From assembly GCA_002350615.1 (NCBI GenBank), contig DEFD01000028.1:14496-78495 (forward strand): DNA of 64,000 nucleotides, read 5' to 3'. The translations under genes were made by a program, and so were the position numbers. Below are positions 1 to 9,469 of this stretch, one piece after another. The DNA is from Bacteroidales bacterium UBA2861 (lineage in GTDB: Bacteria > Bacteroidota > Bacteroidia > Bacteroidales > UBA932). The notes under the pieces were generated by a model. The model was not told where the DNA came from. It saw nothing but the letters and a program-made list of their open reading frames with translations, and searched no databases. Within the stretch, counting starts at the first letter, position 1, and each line of letters opens with the position of its first letter.

Positions 1-24
1 AATCCTAAGTGTCAAACACGGGAT
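1..24. repeat. Left copy of a 24-bp direct repeat flanking the first locus
   Basis: The 24 bases here recur at 16237-16260 with one mismatch (position 20, G against A). The shared core begins aatcctaagtgtcaaacac. Both copies lie just upstream of a promoter and an ORF start. The copy begins exactly at the window edge, so nothing to its left can be judged. It may be a recombination or insertion boundary, or a genome-wide intergenic repeat. Confidence 0.6.
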
Positions 25-28
25 GGAC

Positions 29-60
29 TTTGCAGATGAGCCGTTTTTTCCTTACCTTCG
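29..60 (+). promoter_or_regulatory. Bacteroidota-type promoter of the ECF sigma gene
   Basis: TTTG at 29-32 (the -33 element) is followed after 20 bases by TACCTTCG at 53-60, close to the -7 consensus TAnnTTTG. The ATG at 67 is only 6 bases beyond the -7 box, so the message may have almost no leader. This is inferred from motif and spacing only. Confidence 0.5.
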
Positions 61-66
61 CAGGCA

Positions 67-645
67 ATGGACCAAAAGAAGAGTGAAAAGGAAATACTGA
101 AGCGGATGAGCGAAGGGGACAGCAGGGCTTTCGAATGGCTGTTTCTGAAGTATCATCCGCGGCTTACCATGTTCCTTTCTCGTATGACAGGAGACCATGA
201 TGTTGCGATAGACCTGGCACAGGATATTTTTCTTGATGTCTGGGATGGGCGGGGGCGTTTTTCCGATATAAACAATTTTTCTTCGTACCTGTTCAGAATG
301 GCCCGGTATAAGGTTTATAATTATTATGACCGTTTGTCGGTAGGGGAACGGTTCCGTACCGAGTTTTTGCACGGAGAAGTTGAGATGGACGACATTGAAC
401 CTGATGTATTTGCCAGGAATCTTTCCGATTTGATTGTCAGGACTGCAAATGAGATGTCTCCTCGCTGCAAGGAAGTTTTTATGATGAGCCGTTTCCTTGA
501 AATTCCCAACGCGGAAATAGCCCGGCTGCTTGGCATCGACAAACGGACGGTGGAGAATCATATGACACGTGCGCTCGGAATTCTCCGGAAAGCGGTTAAT
601 CTTTCGTTGGTTTTTGTGTGTTTAGGCTTACTTGGTTTAGATTAG
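67..645 (+). CDS. RNA polymerase sigma-70 factor, ECF subfamily (Bacteroides expansion type)
   Basis: A 192-residue ECF sigma factor. Region 2 is at about residues 20-90, with the LAQDIFLDVW stretch typical of sigma 2.2-2.3. Region 4 is at about 125-185, with the helix-turn-helix around EIARLLGIDKRTVENH. A short hydrophobic tail (LSLVFVCLGLLG) ends the protein, as often seen in this subfamily. FecR follows after 6 bases and an STN-containing SusC comes next, the standard trans-envelope arrangement in which substrate binding at SusC releases sigma from FecR. It probably drives the SusC promoter at about 1569-1601. A downstream ATG at 106 is an alternative start; 67 is preferred because of its fit to the promoter. 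Confidence 0.9.
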   Translation: MDQKKSEKEILKRMSEGDSRAFEWLFLKYHPRLTMFLSRMTGDHDVAIDLAQDIFLDVWDGRGRFSDINNFSSYLFRMARYKVYNYYDRLSVGERFRTEFLHGEVEMDDIEPDVFARNLSDLIVRTANEMSPRCKEVFMMSRFLEIPNAEIARLLGIDKRTVENHMTRALGILRKAVNLSLVFVCLGLLGLD

Positions 646-651
646 TATAGG

Positions 652-1554
652 ATGAAGGGAAAAGTACTAAATGATTTTTTGGAGGGAAAGGTTTCTTTGA
701 AGGAAATCTGGGATGGGTGTGATGCGGAGGTAAGTACGGAGACCCTTGCGCAGTTGAGTGCAGCCCTTTCGCGTCTGGGCTTGCGTCATTCCTCACTCCG
801 GAGACCTGTTTTGTCCTTCATATCCGCTGCGGCCGCTTTGGTAGCCGTTGCGTTGGTAAGTGTATATCTGACGAGGAAATCCATACATCCGGTTGCCACG
901 GAATTCACCCAATGTTGCGTCCATTATGGCGATACTGCAATTGTTCGCCTTTCGGACGGAACGCAAGTCGCCATGAATGGTGGATCCACCATGGTGTATC
1001 CTGTCAGTTTCGACGGCGGGACGCGTACCGTCTTTTTCTCCGGTGAGGGCAATTTCTCCGTTGCCAGCGATCCCGAACATCCTTTTATCGTCAAGACGGA
1101 TAATATGGAGGTGCTTGCTTTGGGGACGAGGTTCTGCATAGAATCGTACAATGGGGAGCGGATTTGCAGGACAACCCTTATGGAGGGGAAGGTAAGTGTC
1201 AGCGTCCCTTCCTTGGATAACAAGTCTTTCATCCTTGAGCCTGGGATGCAATTGTCTCTCAATATCCCTGCGCGGGATATATCCGTGTCGAATGTGGATG
1301 CCGAAAAAGTGGCGCAGTGGGAAAATGGATATCTGTATTTCGTCTCTGCTTCTTTTGATGAAGTCGTTTCCCGTATGGAGAGGAGGTATGATATCGAATT
1401 CATTTATGATTCCAGCAAGGGATACAACCGTTCCCTGAATCTCCGCTTTATGCCGGACGAGTCGCTTGATGAAGCCCTTGAGGTCTTGACAATGGTGATT
1501 CCCGGGTCGCGCTGCAAAACGTCGGGCAGGAAGGTCTATTTTTATTTTAAATAA
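652..1554 (+). CDS. FecR-family anti-sigma factor
   Basis: A 300-residue membrane-anchored regulator. A short cytoplasmic N-terminus of about 50 residues would bind sigma. One membrane helix lies at about residues 53-73 (VLSFISAAAALVAVALVSVY). The periplasmic FecR domain covers about 85-190 and includes LSDGTQVAMNGGSTMVYP, which matches the family's LxDGTxVxLNxxS signature. The C-terminal DUF4974-type domain (about 225-300) is where the STN domain of the SusC partner would dock. The gene is 6 bases downstream of the sigma gene and 62 bases before susC, so the three form one signalling unit. Its length is slightly short for the family but all parts are present. Confidence 0.9.
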   Translation: MKGKVLNDFLEGKVSLKEIWDGCDAEVSTETLAQLSAALSRLGLRHSSLRRPVLSFISAAAALVAVALVSVYLTRKSIHPVATEFTQCCVHYGDTAIVRLSDGTQVAMNGGSTMVYPVSFDGGTRTVFFSGEGNFSVASDPEHPFIVKTDNMEVLALGTRFCIESYNGERICRTTLMEGKVSVSVPSLDNKSFILEPGMQLSLNIPARDISVSNVDAEKVAQWENGYLYFVSASFDEVVSRMERRYDIEFIYDSSKGYNRSLNLRFMPDESLDEALEVLTMVIPGSRCKTSGRKVYFYFK

Positions 1555-1568
1555 ATATTCACATCTCG

Positions 1569-1602
1569 TTTGTGTGTTATATCGGTTAAAACTTAGTTTT
1601 AA
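1569..1602 (+). promoter_or_regulatory. Putative ECF-dependent promoter and palindrome before susC
   Basis: TTTG at 1569-1572 and TAGTTTTA at 1594-1601 are 21 bases apart, a weak match to the Bacteroidota promoter. Overlapping the second element is a perfect palindrome, TTAAAAC-tta-GTTTTAA (1586-1602). This may be an operator or part of the ECF promoter. The ATG of susC is at 1617. Confidence 0.35.
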
Positions 1603-1616
1603 GTATAAACGATGTA

Positions 1617-4600
1617 ATGCATTATAAAATGAGAAAACCCCTTCGGCTACTGCTGACAGTCCTATTGTGTTTCGGCGGTTTTATGCCTGCAAATGCACAA
1701 AACCGATACGTGACGATGGAAGGCGGAATAACCAGTTTGTTGTTCGTATTTCATCAGATTGAAGCACAGACCGGTTTCTCTGTCGACTATGATGAATCCA
1801 TAATCGATGTGAGAAAGAAAGTCACGGCTCCTTCGGGAACGATGACCGTCGAAACGCTGCTGGATCAGGTGCTGAAAAATGCCGGCTATTCATTCCGGCA
1901 GAACCGCACCCACATTGTCATTTTTGTTTCTCCGGCTCCAAGCGATCCTGTTACCATGAAAGTTTCAGGAACCGTAGTGGATAAAGTGGGACCGCTTGCC
2001 GGAGCAGTAGTCCAGACAGGAAGTGCTGCGGCTATGACGGACGGGAACGGTGCATTCTCAATCATTGTTCAGGAAGGGGAGAAAACATTGAAGGTGAGTC
2101 TGTTGGGATATAAGGACAAGGATGTGCCGATAGGGGATGGCTCTTCCATTCTAAGAATTGAAATGGTTGACGATATTGCCCTTCTGGATGAAGTGGTGGT
2201 CGTCGGTTATGGTTCAATGAAGAAACGCGACCTTGTCGGGGCCGTTGATGCGGTCGGCCCGGAGGTGATCGGCAACCGCGCGAATTCCAACCTGGCCCGT
2301 TCCCTTCAGGGGGAGGTGGCCGGACTGAATATCACGATCAATGACAGCAAGCCTTCCCATGCCGGTTCGTACAATGTCCGCGGCACCAGTTCAATCGGTG
2401 CCGGAGGATCCAGCCTTGTTCTGATAGACGGCGTTGAGGGGAACCTTTCTATGGTGAATCCACAGGACGTGGAGAGTGTTTCAGTGCTTAAGGATGCGTC
2501 GTCAACGGCCGTTTATGGTGCAAGAGGTGCATTTGGAGTTATACTTGTAACAACGAAAAAAGCCACCAAAGGTAAGCCTGTAATCAATTACAATGGCTCC
2601 TATAGCATTAACCGCCGTACTGTCATTCCGGATGGAATTACTGATTCCAATGAGTGGCTGGACTGGTGGATAGCCTGCTATAACGGTTATTACAACGGTT
2701 CCAAAGCACTTTTGGATAATCTCGACAACAAGGCTCCGTATTCACAGGCGATTTATGATGAAATACTCCGTCGCAAAAAGGATCCTACCCTGGCGAAAGT
2801 AGCCGAAAGTTATGATGTTCCGGGCTTTGGATGGGCATATTACGACAATCACGACTGGTTCAAGGAGTTTTACAGCGATTATCATTCTTCTACGGAACAT
2901 AACATTTCCGTGGCTGGCGGCGGGGATTATTCGGATTATTATGTATCTGGACGTTTCTATGATTCGGAGGGCGTTTTTCGGGTAGGAAACGAGGATTACA
3001 AAAAATATAATCTTCGTGCGAAAGGAAACTTGAAGGTACGCCCATGGTTGAACTTCAGTAACAATGCCAGCCTCAGTATTGATGACAACTACATTCCACG
3101 GAGTCAGACGGGTCAGAGTGTACAGCGTTTCATGCAGCATTGCCTTTCGCCTATGTCGCCCCTGCGCAATCCAGACGGTACATGGACCCCCGCGGCGGCA
3201 GAGTCGGGCTACGCGGCTATGGTAGAGGGGAACAATTACATTACGGATAATTACATCTATTTGCGGGACAAAGTCGATCTGGATATCCACATTGTCCGGG
3301 ACATACTTAAGTTTCAGGCGGATTATTCATATAATTATACCGGGCGCACACGGAGGATTGTCCAGAATGGAGTTAAGTATTCAAAGTCCCCGGGCGAAAT
3401 ACTTGTGTCCTCGGTCACCCCGGCCGATTTCCTGCGCCAGGCCGGTTACGACAACCGCTATCAGGCCATTAATGCCTATTCCACCTTTACTCCCTCCCTC
3501 GGAAACAACCACAGCCTGTCCGTTCTTGCTGGGTATAACCTGGAATGGTGCAATTACAGGACGGTTACTTCGAACCGTTTGGGGTTTATTTCCGAAAAAC
3601 CTTCTTTCTCGCTGATGGATGGAGAGGCGTCTATTACGAGCGGTGGTTATGAGTGGGCATACATCGGGTTTTTCGGCAGAATCAATTATTCGTGGAAAAG
3701 CCGCTGGCTTTTCGAGGCAAGCGGTCGTTACGACGGCAGTTCCAAATTTCCGTCCAACAGCCGTTGGGGTTTCTTCCCTTCGGCTTCGGCAGGGTGGCGT
3801 CTGTCCGAAGAGCCATGGATGAAATGGAGCCGGCCGGTGCTGGACAATCTGAAGTTGAGACTGTCGGCGGGATCTATGGGCAACGGCAACGTGTCGCCTT
3901 ATAAATACACTTCGGAGATGACTGTTACCAAGGCGGATGATATTGTGATAGCCGGTCTGTTGCCTTCATATACGTCCGTTGCGTCCCTTGTCCCATATTC
4001 ACTTACGTGGGAAAAAGCGACTACATACGATGCTGGCGTGGACTTCGACATGTTTACCAACCGCCTGTCTGCCTCGTTTGACTATTATTTGCGGTACACT
4101 TCCAACATGTACACCGACGGAGCGTCGCTCCCCCCGGTATTCGGCGGGTCTGTGCCAAAAGGGAATAATGCCGAATTGCGGACAAATGGATGGGAACTCT
4201 CCATCCAGTGGAAAGATACATTCCAACTCGGCGCATCTCCGTTTTTCTATAGTGTAAAAGGGACCCTATGGGACAGTTTTTCCGTTATTACAAAGTATGC
4301 AGGCAACGACCAGTGCAGCCTTGGGACCGTGGCGCACCTTGTGGATAATATGGGGGAACCTTCATATTATGTGGGGATGCAGTTGGGCGAGATGTGGGGT
4401 TATACGGTTGAAGGGCTGTTCAAAGACTGGGCGGACGTCTATTCTTCGCCTACGCAGAATTACAAGCAATCCTCGGATCTGGTTACCCGTCCCGGGCAGG
4501 TCAAGTTTGCTGACCTTGACGATAATGGAACCATTGATTACAACGGACTGACCGTTGACGACCATGGCGACCTGAGCATCATCGGTAACAGTTCTCCAAG

Positions 4601-5180
4601 GTATCGTTTCGGACTAAATATTTCGGCTGGCTGGCGCGGAATCGGGTTGTCTGTGTTCCTTCAGGGAGTGGGAAAGCGGGACTGGTATCCAGGAAAGGAC
4701 TGTGGATATTTCTGGGGCAAGTATTCCCGCCCATTCTTTTATTTTATTCCAAGCATCCATGCGCAGGACAATCCAAGCGTTGCACAAATGAGTGACGACG
4801 GAACGGAATGCCTCAATTACGATACTGCATACTGGCCGCGCCTTACGACATACGTCGCAAATGGTTCCAACGACAAACAAACCATACTTAACATGCCCAA
4901 TACCAGATATATGCAGAGCGCTGCCTATTTGAGGGTGAAAAATGTCCAGTTGGATTATACCTTTCCGGATAAAATATGCAAATCAATGCATGTTGGCGCG
5001 CTGAAAGTGTATGTGAACGCAGAAAACCTTTTTACATTCACTCCTCTCCACAAGTGGGCTCCGAATCTTGACCCGGAAGGTATCGACGGGGGAGACTCCG
5101 ACTTCTCGGCCAGCGGCCTTAACGGCAACTCTTATCCTATCTTCAAGACTGTTACCATGGGAGTCAGTATCACATTCTGA
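1617..5180 (+). CDS. SusC/RagA-family TonB-linked outer membrane protein with STN domain
   Basis: A 1187-residue outer-membrane importer. It has a signal peptide (about residues 1-27, ending ANA), then an STN signalling domain (about 32-100). A carboxypeptidase-D-like regulatory domain with GTVVDKVGPLAGAVV follows (about 113-190). The TonB box region DEVVVVGYGSMKKRDLVGAV precedes the plug, and a beta-barrel extends to the final aromatic-rich strand. The STN domain fits the upstream sigma/FecR pair, which it would signal to. SusD follows after 16 bases. The ATG at 1629 (MRKPLRLLL) would give a cleaner signal peptide and is an alternative start. The imported substrate is unknown; the adjacent SGNH hydrolases suggest an esterified or acylated glycan, which is inference. 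Confidence 0.93.
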   Translation: MHYKMRKPLRLLLTVLLCFGGFMPANAQNRYVTMEGGITSLLFVFHQIEAQTGFSVDYDESIIDVRKKVTAPSGTMTVETLLDQVLKNAGYSFRQNRTHIVIFVSPAPSDPVTMKVSGTVVDKVGPLAGAVVQTGSAAAMTDGNGAFSIIVQEGEKTLKVSLLGYKDKDVPIGDGSSILRIEMVDDIALLDEVVVVGYGSMKKRDLVGAVDAVGPEVIGNRANSNLARSLQGEVAGLNITINDSKPSHAGSYNVRGTSSIGAGGSSLVLIDGVEGNLSMVNPQDVESVSVLKDASSTAVYGARGAFGVILVTTKKATKGKPVINYNGSYSINRRTVIPDGITDSNEWLDWWIACYNGYYNGSKALLDNLDNKAPYSQAIYDEILRRKKDPTLAKVAESYDVPGFGWAYYDNHDWFKEFYSDYHSSTEHNISVAGGGDYSDYYVSGRFYDSEGVFRVGNEDYKKYNLRAKGNLKVRPWLNFSNNASLSIDDNYIPRSQTGQSVQRFMQHCLSPMSPLRNPDGTWTPAAAESGYAAMVEGNNYITDNYIYLRDKVDLDIHIVRDILKFQADYSYNYTGRTRRIVQNGVKYSKSPGEILVSSVTPADFLRQAGYDNRYQAINAYSTFTPSLGNNHSLSVLAGYNLEWCNYRTVTSNRLGFISEKPSFSLMDGEASITSGGYEWAYIGFFGRINYSWKSRWLFEASGRYDGSSKFPSNSRWGFFPSASAGWRLSEEPWMKWSRPVLDNLKLRLSAGSMGNGNVSPYKYTSEMTVTKADDIVIAGLLPSYTSVASLVPYSLTWEKATTYDAGVDFDMFTNRLSASFDYYLRYTSNMYTDGASLPPVFGGSVPKGNNAELRTNGWELSIQWKDTFQLGASPFFYSVKGTLWDSFSVITKYAGNDQCSLGTVAHLVDNMGEPSYYVGMQLGEMWGYTVEGLFKDWADVYSSPTQNYKQSSDLVTRPGQVKFADLDDNGTIDYNGLTVDDHGDLSIIGNSSPRYRFGLNISAGWRGIGLSVFLQGVGKRDWYPGKDCGYFWGKYSRPFFYFIPSIHAQDNPSVAQMSDDGTECLNYDTAYWPRLTTYVANGSNDKQTILNMPNTRYMQSAAYLRVKNVQLDYTFPDKICKSMHVGALKVYVNAENLFTFTPLHKWAPNLDPEGIDGGDSDFSASGLNGNSYPIFKTVTMGVSITF

Positions 5181-5196
5181 TAAAGGAGATCTGCAT

Positions 5197-7023
5197 ATGA
5201 AAAAATTGATATTATTCTTTCTTTCCGTGTGCCTGATGGCAACATCCTGCGAGGATTTCCTTGAACGGGAGAATCCGAATGCGATAAACAGCGAGTTCTT
5301 CTTCGAAAACGAATCCTCGCTGGTGCTTTATACGAACGGGCTCATCCGTTCCTATGCCACGGAGATAATGGATTTCATCAACGGAGACCGTTACTCCGAT
5401 ACTCAATCCTGGGACGGTGAGCAGTTGTTCTATACCGACCGCTATACGGTGGCCAATTCCACAAGTTGGAGCTGGTCGTCGCTCCGTGCCATCAATTACT
5501 ATCTGGAGCATATGCGTGAGGCAAAGGCAGATGCTGCCGTGCTAGACCATTACGAAGGAGTAGGGAGATTCTTCCGGGCAATGTTTTATTTCCGGCGGAT
5601 GAAAACGTTCGGCGCCCTTCCTTGGTATGACCATGTAATCGAATCTTCCAATAAACAAGACCTTTACAAAGACCGTGATTCCCGGTCGGAAATATGCCGG
5701 CACATACTTGATGACCTGAATTATGCCTGTGCTCACTGTTCCGACGATGAGGCATACCGTGTTCGTGCAACCCTGATCCACAGGTATGTGGCGCTTGCGG
5801 TCAAGGCGCGTTTCTGCCTTTACGAAGGCACATACCGCAAGTATCATACTGTGGATCCTTCTACCGGAAAGCCCTGGACATCTGAAGAAAAGGCAGAGGG
5901 AACGACGTATCTGGAAGAATGTATAAATGCATGTGAAGAAATAATGGCCTCGAGGGTGTACAGTCTGGTTGATGTGGCAGGCAACCGCAGAACTCAGTAT
6001 CGGGCCATGTTCACGGCTGAAGACGGCTGTGCGGACTATACCGATGAATGGATATGGGCAAGGGATTATGACGAAGGCTATCAGGTAAGCAACAAGTCGT
6101 ATTCCATAAACGACTATATGATAAATGCCCAGCATGCGTCATATGCTTTCAACAGGGATTTCATCATGACCTACCTGATGCTGGATGGCACTCCTTTTAC
6201 TTCCCGTTATGCCGGGACGTCATATTATAACGTTTCGTTCCCGGATGAGTGTGAGGGCCGCGACTATCGTTTGGAACAGACCATACGTACTCCCGGCTTT
6301 ACAAGGGACAAAGGAAGGAGGAATTACGCTCCGGATCTGGTTTATGCAAAGACAGGATACCAGCCTGTAAAGTACCTGACTGACGATATCAAAGATGAGA
6401 TAAATGATGCTACATACACTGATGTCCCCCTTATCCGATACGCCGAGATTCTGCTCAGTTATGCTGAGGCCAAAGCGGAAATGGGAGCGTGCACGAAAGC
6501 AATATGGGACAAAACCGTTGCTTTGACCAGGGCACGGAGCGGTGTCAAGAGTATTTATCCGACCGTGGCAGATCCTTATATGCAGGCCTATTTCGAGAAT
6601 ACGGTGACGGATCCTGTGATTCTTGAGATCCGCCGTGAACGCGGGACGGAATTCCCTATGGAGAATCTGCGTCAGGACGATATACGCCGCTGGCACATGG
6701 GCAACCTGCTGGTCAAGGTAAAGACGGGGATATACATCCCGTCCCTGGAAACACCACTGGATCTTGACGAAGACGGAGTCGCCGACAACTTTGTGTCCTC
6801 AAAGGTTACCGAGAAAGCCGGTTTGCGCGTGCTGACGGTAAACTATAACGGATCTTCGCTTTCCGGCGCCGGCCACGTCCTTTCCGAAGGAAACAAGGGA
6901 TACATAAAGGTGGCTACCGGCATCCAGCAGGGGTATTACTGGTCGGAGAAAAAGTATTTGTATCCGATTCCAGCTCCGGATATAACGCTGAACGACGGCC
7001 TGGGACAGAATTATGGTTGGTAA
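5197..7023 (+). CDS. RagB/SusD-family surface nutrient-binding lipoprotein
   Basis: A 608-residue SusD-like protein that would cap the SusC barrel and bind substrate. The start at 5197 is chosen because aaaggag lies just upstream and the protein then opens with a lipoprotein signal (MKKLILFFLSVCLMATSC, lipid Cys at residue 18). The open frame extends further upstream, overlapping susC, but that part lacks signal-peptide character. The N-terminal TPR-like part contains RYVALAVKARFCLYEGTYRKYH; the C-terminal part contains the family stretch LIRYAEILLSYAEAKAEMGA and ILEIRRERGTEFPMEN. The next gene starts 12 bases after its stop. Confidence 0.93.
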   Translation: MKKLILFFLSVCLMATSCEDFLERENPNAINSEFFFENESSLVLYTNGLIRSYATEIMDFINGDRYSDTQSWDGEQLFYTDRYTVANSTSWSWSSLRAINYYLEHMREAKADAAVLDHYEGVGRFFRAMFYFRRMKTFGALPWYDHVIESSNKQDLYKDRDSRSEICRHILDDLNYACAHCSDDEAYRVRATLIHRYVALAVKARFCLYEGTYRKYHTVDPSTGKPWTSEEKAEGTTYLEECINACEEIMASRVYSLVDVAGNRRTQYRAMFTAEDGCADYTDEWIWARDYDEGYQVSNKSYSINDYMINAQHASYAFNRDFIMTYLMLDGTPFTSRYAGTSYYNVSFPDECEGRDYRLEQTIRTPGFTRDKGRRNYAPDLVYAKTGYQPVKYLTDDIKDEINDATYTDVPLIRYAEILLSYAEAKAEMGACTKAIWDKTVALTRARSGVKSIYPTVADPYMQAYFENTVTDPVILEIRRERGTEFPMENLRQDDIRRWHMGNLLVKVKTGIYIPSLETPLDLDEDGVADNFVSSKVTEKAGLRVLTVNYNGSSLSGAGHVLSEGNKGYIKVATGIQQGYYWSEKKYLYPIPAPDITLNDGLGQNYGW

Positions 7024-7035
7024 AAGACGACGGCT

Positions 7036-8322
7036 ATGAAAAAATGGTTGATAATATCCGCATGTGTGCTGCTTGCTTTTGCCTGCGGCAAGAAAGACGA
7101 CCTGTTTCAGCGAGATACCGATGCAGTATCTGCTTCCGGTATCGCGCAGAGTTTGCGCCATTATCTTCTTTGCTCCGGTCATTGGACCTCGGAGAGCGAT
7201 GCGGACTGGATTACCATCGTCCCGGAAAGCGGTGATGGCAATGGCGTGGATTTCCAGCCTTACGACATCAAAGTCAGGTACAATACGACCATGGCACCAA
7301 GGACCGGAACGTTCTATCTGATTCATAATGGTTTGCGTTGCCCTGTTATGGTAACGCAGGACGCGGTTGCCTTCAACTATGTTTCTCTTCGGACGCAGGG
7401 CTTCCTGGTTAAGGATGAAGCCAGCAGTATGAAAATATGCGTGGCGTATACGGATGCATCCTCCGAAATAAGCGTACAATTCACAGCCTCCGTGCGGGGT
7501 GAAGGCTCTGCCGGCTTGCAGGTAAACGAACAGACAATTCAACTGGAAGACGGTGACGGAGAAGCTGTAATATCCGTCTCGGGCACGCCTACAACTGCCG
7601 GTACCGTGTATTTCGATGTAGCGGCCGGGGGAACGCCTGTCGGAACCGTAAAGACCAGTGTTGCGGCTGATTCCAATCCGCACGGGCTGCCATGCGGTTG
7701 GAACTTTTATGCCGCTGGGTGGACCAACGCCACCCGTACTGACTTGCAGCAGAGTGCTGAGGGACGGTCATGGATAAATGCGCCGCACGCACTTTCTCCC
7801 ACTTCCGGAGTGAATCCGGATGCACTGCTGACCGCTGAGGTGGCAAAGGGCGCTGCAGATTGGTCAATGAATCCGGGCATACAGGTGCAGGGAATGTTGC
7901 AGAATGATTATTGGCTGGCCGTAATACCTGTCCAAAATATGCATGACGGCACAAAAATCAAAGTTGAGGCCGGTTGCGGAAGTGCCGGAAAATCTGTCGG
8001 GTATTATATACTGGAATACTCCGGAGACGGGGCTGTGTGGAATGTTGCTGACGGAGCGGCGAACTGTTCCCGCGGAACGGATGTATTCCCCGCCCACCTG
8101 TGGAATACTGCAAGTTCAATTGTCTCGCCGGGACGCGTCACTTATGATAAGGACACGGATGATACTTACCGCCAGTATTCTTTCGCCGTTTATGGCATTG
8201 ACGGTGACAAGATGTATTTGAGGCTCCGTGCCCTGAAGTATAATGCTACTCCCGGAGCGACAACGGTTGTAAAGTCTGGCTGGACAGATTTGAAAGGTCT
8301 GGAAATATCATTTGATGAATGA
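7036..8322 (+). CDS. BACON-domain lipoprotein with a C-terminal domain shared with the gene at 9470
   Basis: A 428-residue predicted surface lipoprotein (lipobox LAFAC, Cys 17). Residues about 40-112 look like a BACON beta-sandwich (WTSESDADWITIVPESG, then NTTMAPRTGTFYLI). A second beta-rich segment covers about 115-210. From residue 217 to the end is a domain that begins GLPCGWNFYAAG and clearly matches residues 273-503 of the lipoprotein at 9470-10981, with shared QNDYWL, HLWNT/HLWTT and SGWTDLKG/TSWTDLKG stretches. It follows susD by 12 bases and overlaps the next start by 4 bases. This is the usual place for a surface glycan-binding protein, but no binding site can be identified. Confidence 0.8.
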   Translation: MKKWLIISACVLLAFACGKKDDLFQRDTDAVSASGIAQSLRHYLLCSGHWTSESDADWITIVPESGDGNGVDFQPYDIKVRYNTTMAPRTGTFYLIHNGLRCPVMVTQDAVAFNYVSLRTQGFLVKDEASSMKICVAYTDASSEISVQFTASVRGEGSAGLQVNEQTIQLEDGDGEAVISVSGTPTTAGTVYFDVAAGGTPVGTVKTSVAADSNPHGLPCGWNFYAAGWTNATRTDLQQSAEGRSWINAPHALSPTSGVNPDALLTAEVAKGAADWSMNPGIQVQGMLQNDYWLAVIPVQNMHDGTKIKVEAGCGSAGKSVGYYILEYSGDGAVWNVADGAANCSRGTDVFPAHLWNTASSIVSPGRVTYDKDTDDTYRQYSFAVYGIDGDKMYLRLRALKYNATPGATTVVKSGWTDLKGLEISFDE

Positions 8323-9314
8323 CGATGACGATGATGTATAAGGTTTTTCGCTTACTGCTTTTATGCACTTTCGTGCTGGCGATGAAGGCTTGCGCTCCCG
8401 CAGGCACGCCGCCAAACAAATCGGGAGAAGAAGAGATTCCTGAAGGTGCGGTAAAAGTGTCGTTCCGCCTCATGAGTTTCAATATCCTTTCCATAGACGG
8501 TGATATTGAAGGACATGAGTGGGAGACTGTACGCAAGCCTGCATGCGGAGCGATGCTGGAGGATACGCAGCCGGACATCCTTTGCCTGCAGGAATGCCGC
8601 CGCGAACAGTTGGATTACATTAAGGGCGTCCTTCCGGAACATATGTTTTTCATGTATGCGAAGGACGGGGTAAAGGTCACCGGCTCTGAATCCGTGGAGG
8701 AATGCAATGATGATGCCCTGTTCCGGAACAGCGGGCAGCGCAATGTTATTGCTGTACGTGCTTCGCGCTTTGAACGGCTGGATTGGGGCCGATACTGGTT
8801 CAGCGACACTCCGGATGTGAGTTCCTATGTGGGGGAGCGCTTCGTCATGGGAGGTACGCCGAAACTGACCCTTTGGCTGAAGCTTCGCGACAAGGAAAGC
8901 GGGAAGACGTTTTTCGTATGGGATACGCACTTCTTCCCGAATCCTGAAAGCGATGATGCACGTCTTGCGTGTGCACAGATGAGCGTCGAGAGGATGAAGG
9001 CTCAGTGTTCCGATGACGATCCTGTTTTTTTCTGCGGAGACCTTAATCTGAAATACGACAACGTGGCTCTTTCCCCGCTAAAAGGATGGATGAAAGGTGC
9101 CCGTACGAATGCAAAAAAGACTGACGGTTCTCCGACTTATACCGGGTTCCGTACAAATGCGGCATCCTGGGTGGCGATAGATCACATTTTCTACCGCAAC
9201 GCATCGGCCGCCAGATATAAAGTGGTGAATACCCCCATGGCTGACGGAACTTCCGTCTGCTCGGACCATTTTCCTGTTTACACCGACTTTAATATTTATT
9301 ATATCAATGATTAA
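8319..9314 (+). CDS. Endonuclease/exonuclease/phosphatase-family lipoprotein
   Basis: A 331-residue secreted member of the EEP (DNase I-like) superfamily. Motifs in order: SFNILSIDG (first metal-site Asn), CLQECRREQ (catalytic Glu), WDTHFFPN, FCGDLNLKYDN (GDxN) and SDHFPVYTDF (SDH catalytic His). All key residues are present, so it should be an active phosphodiesterase, phosphatase or nuclease. Specificity cannot be read. The signal peptide ends with the possible lipobox VLAMKAC, placing it outside the cytoplasm. Its start overlaps the previous stop by 4 bases. Several ATG codons follow in quick succession (8319, 8325, 8331, 8334); 8319 is used because of the ATGA overlap. Confidence 0.85.
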   Translation: MTMTMMYKVFRLLLLCTFVLAMKACAPAGTPPNKSGEEEIPEGAVKVSFRLMSFNILSIDGDIEGHEWETVRKPACGAMLEDTQPDILCLQECRREQLDYIKGVLPEHMFFMYAKDGVKVTGSESVEECNDDALFRNSGQRNVIAVRASRFERLDWGRYWFSDTPDVSSYVGERFVMGGTPKLTLWLKLRDKESGKTFFVWDTHFFPNPESDDARLACAQMSVERMKAQCSDDDPVFFCGDLNLKYDNVALSPLKGWMKGARTNAKKTDGSPTYTGFRTNAASWVAIDHIFYRNASAARYKVVNTPMADGTSVCSDHFPVYTDFNIYYIND

Positions 9315-9327
9315 TAACAGATTGCTT

Positions 9328-9465
9328 ATGAAAAAGAAACCGTATGAGACACCCGTGACGGCCTTGCTCGTGCCATTATGCTGCAGTCCGCTCTGCTCCA
9401 GTATCCCAGCCAATGAGGATGCGACACTTCAAGATTTTGATAACCTTGACTCATATGTTTGGTAG
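9328..9465 (+). CDS. 45-residue peptide of a fimbrillin-associated small-protein type
   Basis: A short open frame starting MKKKPYETPVTALLVP, with a Cys-rich middle (LCCSPLCSS) and an acidic aromatic end (DFDNLDSYVW). It sits in the 155-base gap between the EEP gene and the fimbrillin-like lipoprotein at 9470, ending 4 bases before that start. A second peptide of the same plan (MKK, an aromatic residue before a Pro, LC-x-S in the middle, acidic end) lies at 49141-49281, also directly before a fimbrillin-like gene. From memory, short MKK...P...LC-S...DFE peptides are frequent in Bacteroidales near such genes. No function is known to me. Confidence 0.55.
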   Translation: MKKKPYETPVTALLVPLCCSPLCSSIPANEDATLQDFDNLDSYVW

Positions 9466-9469
9466 GCTT

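Noticed and set aside
5068..5196. Longer susD reading frame overlapping the end of susC
   Set aside because: The extension has no signal peptide, while the ATG at 5197 has an upstream AGGAG-like site and a proper lipoprotein signal.
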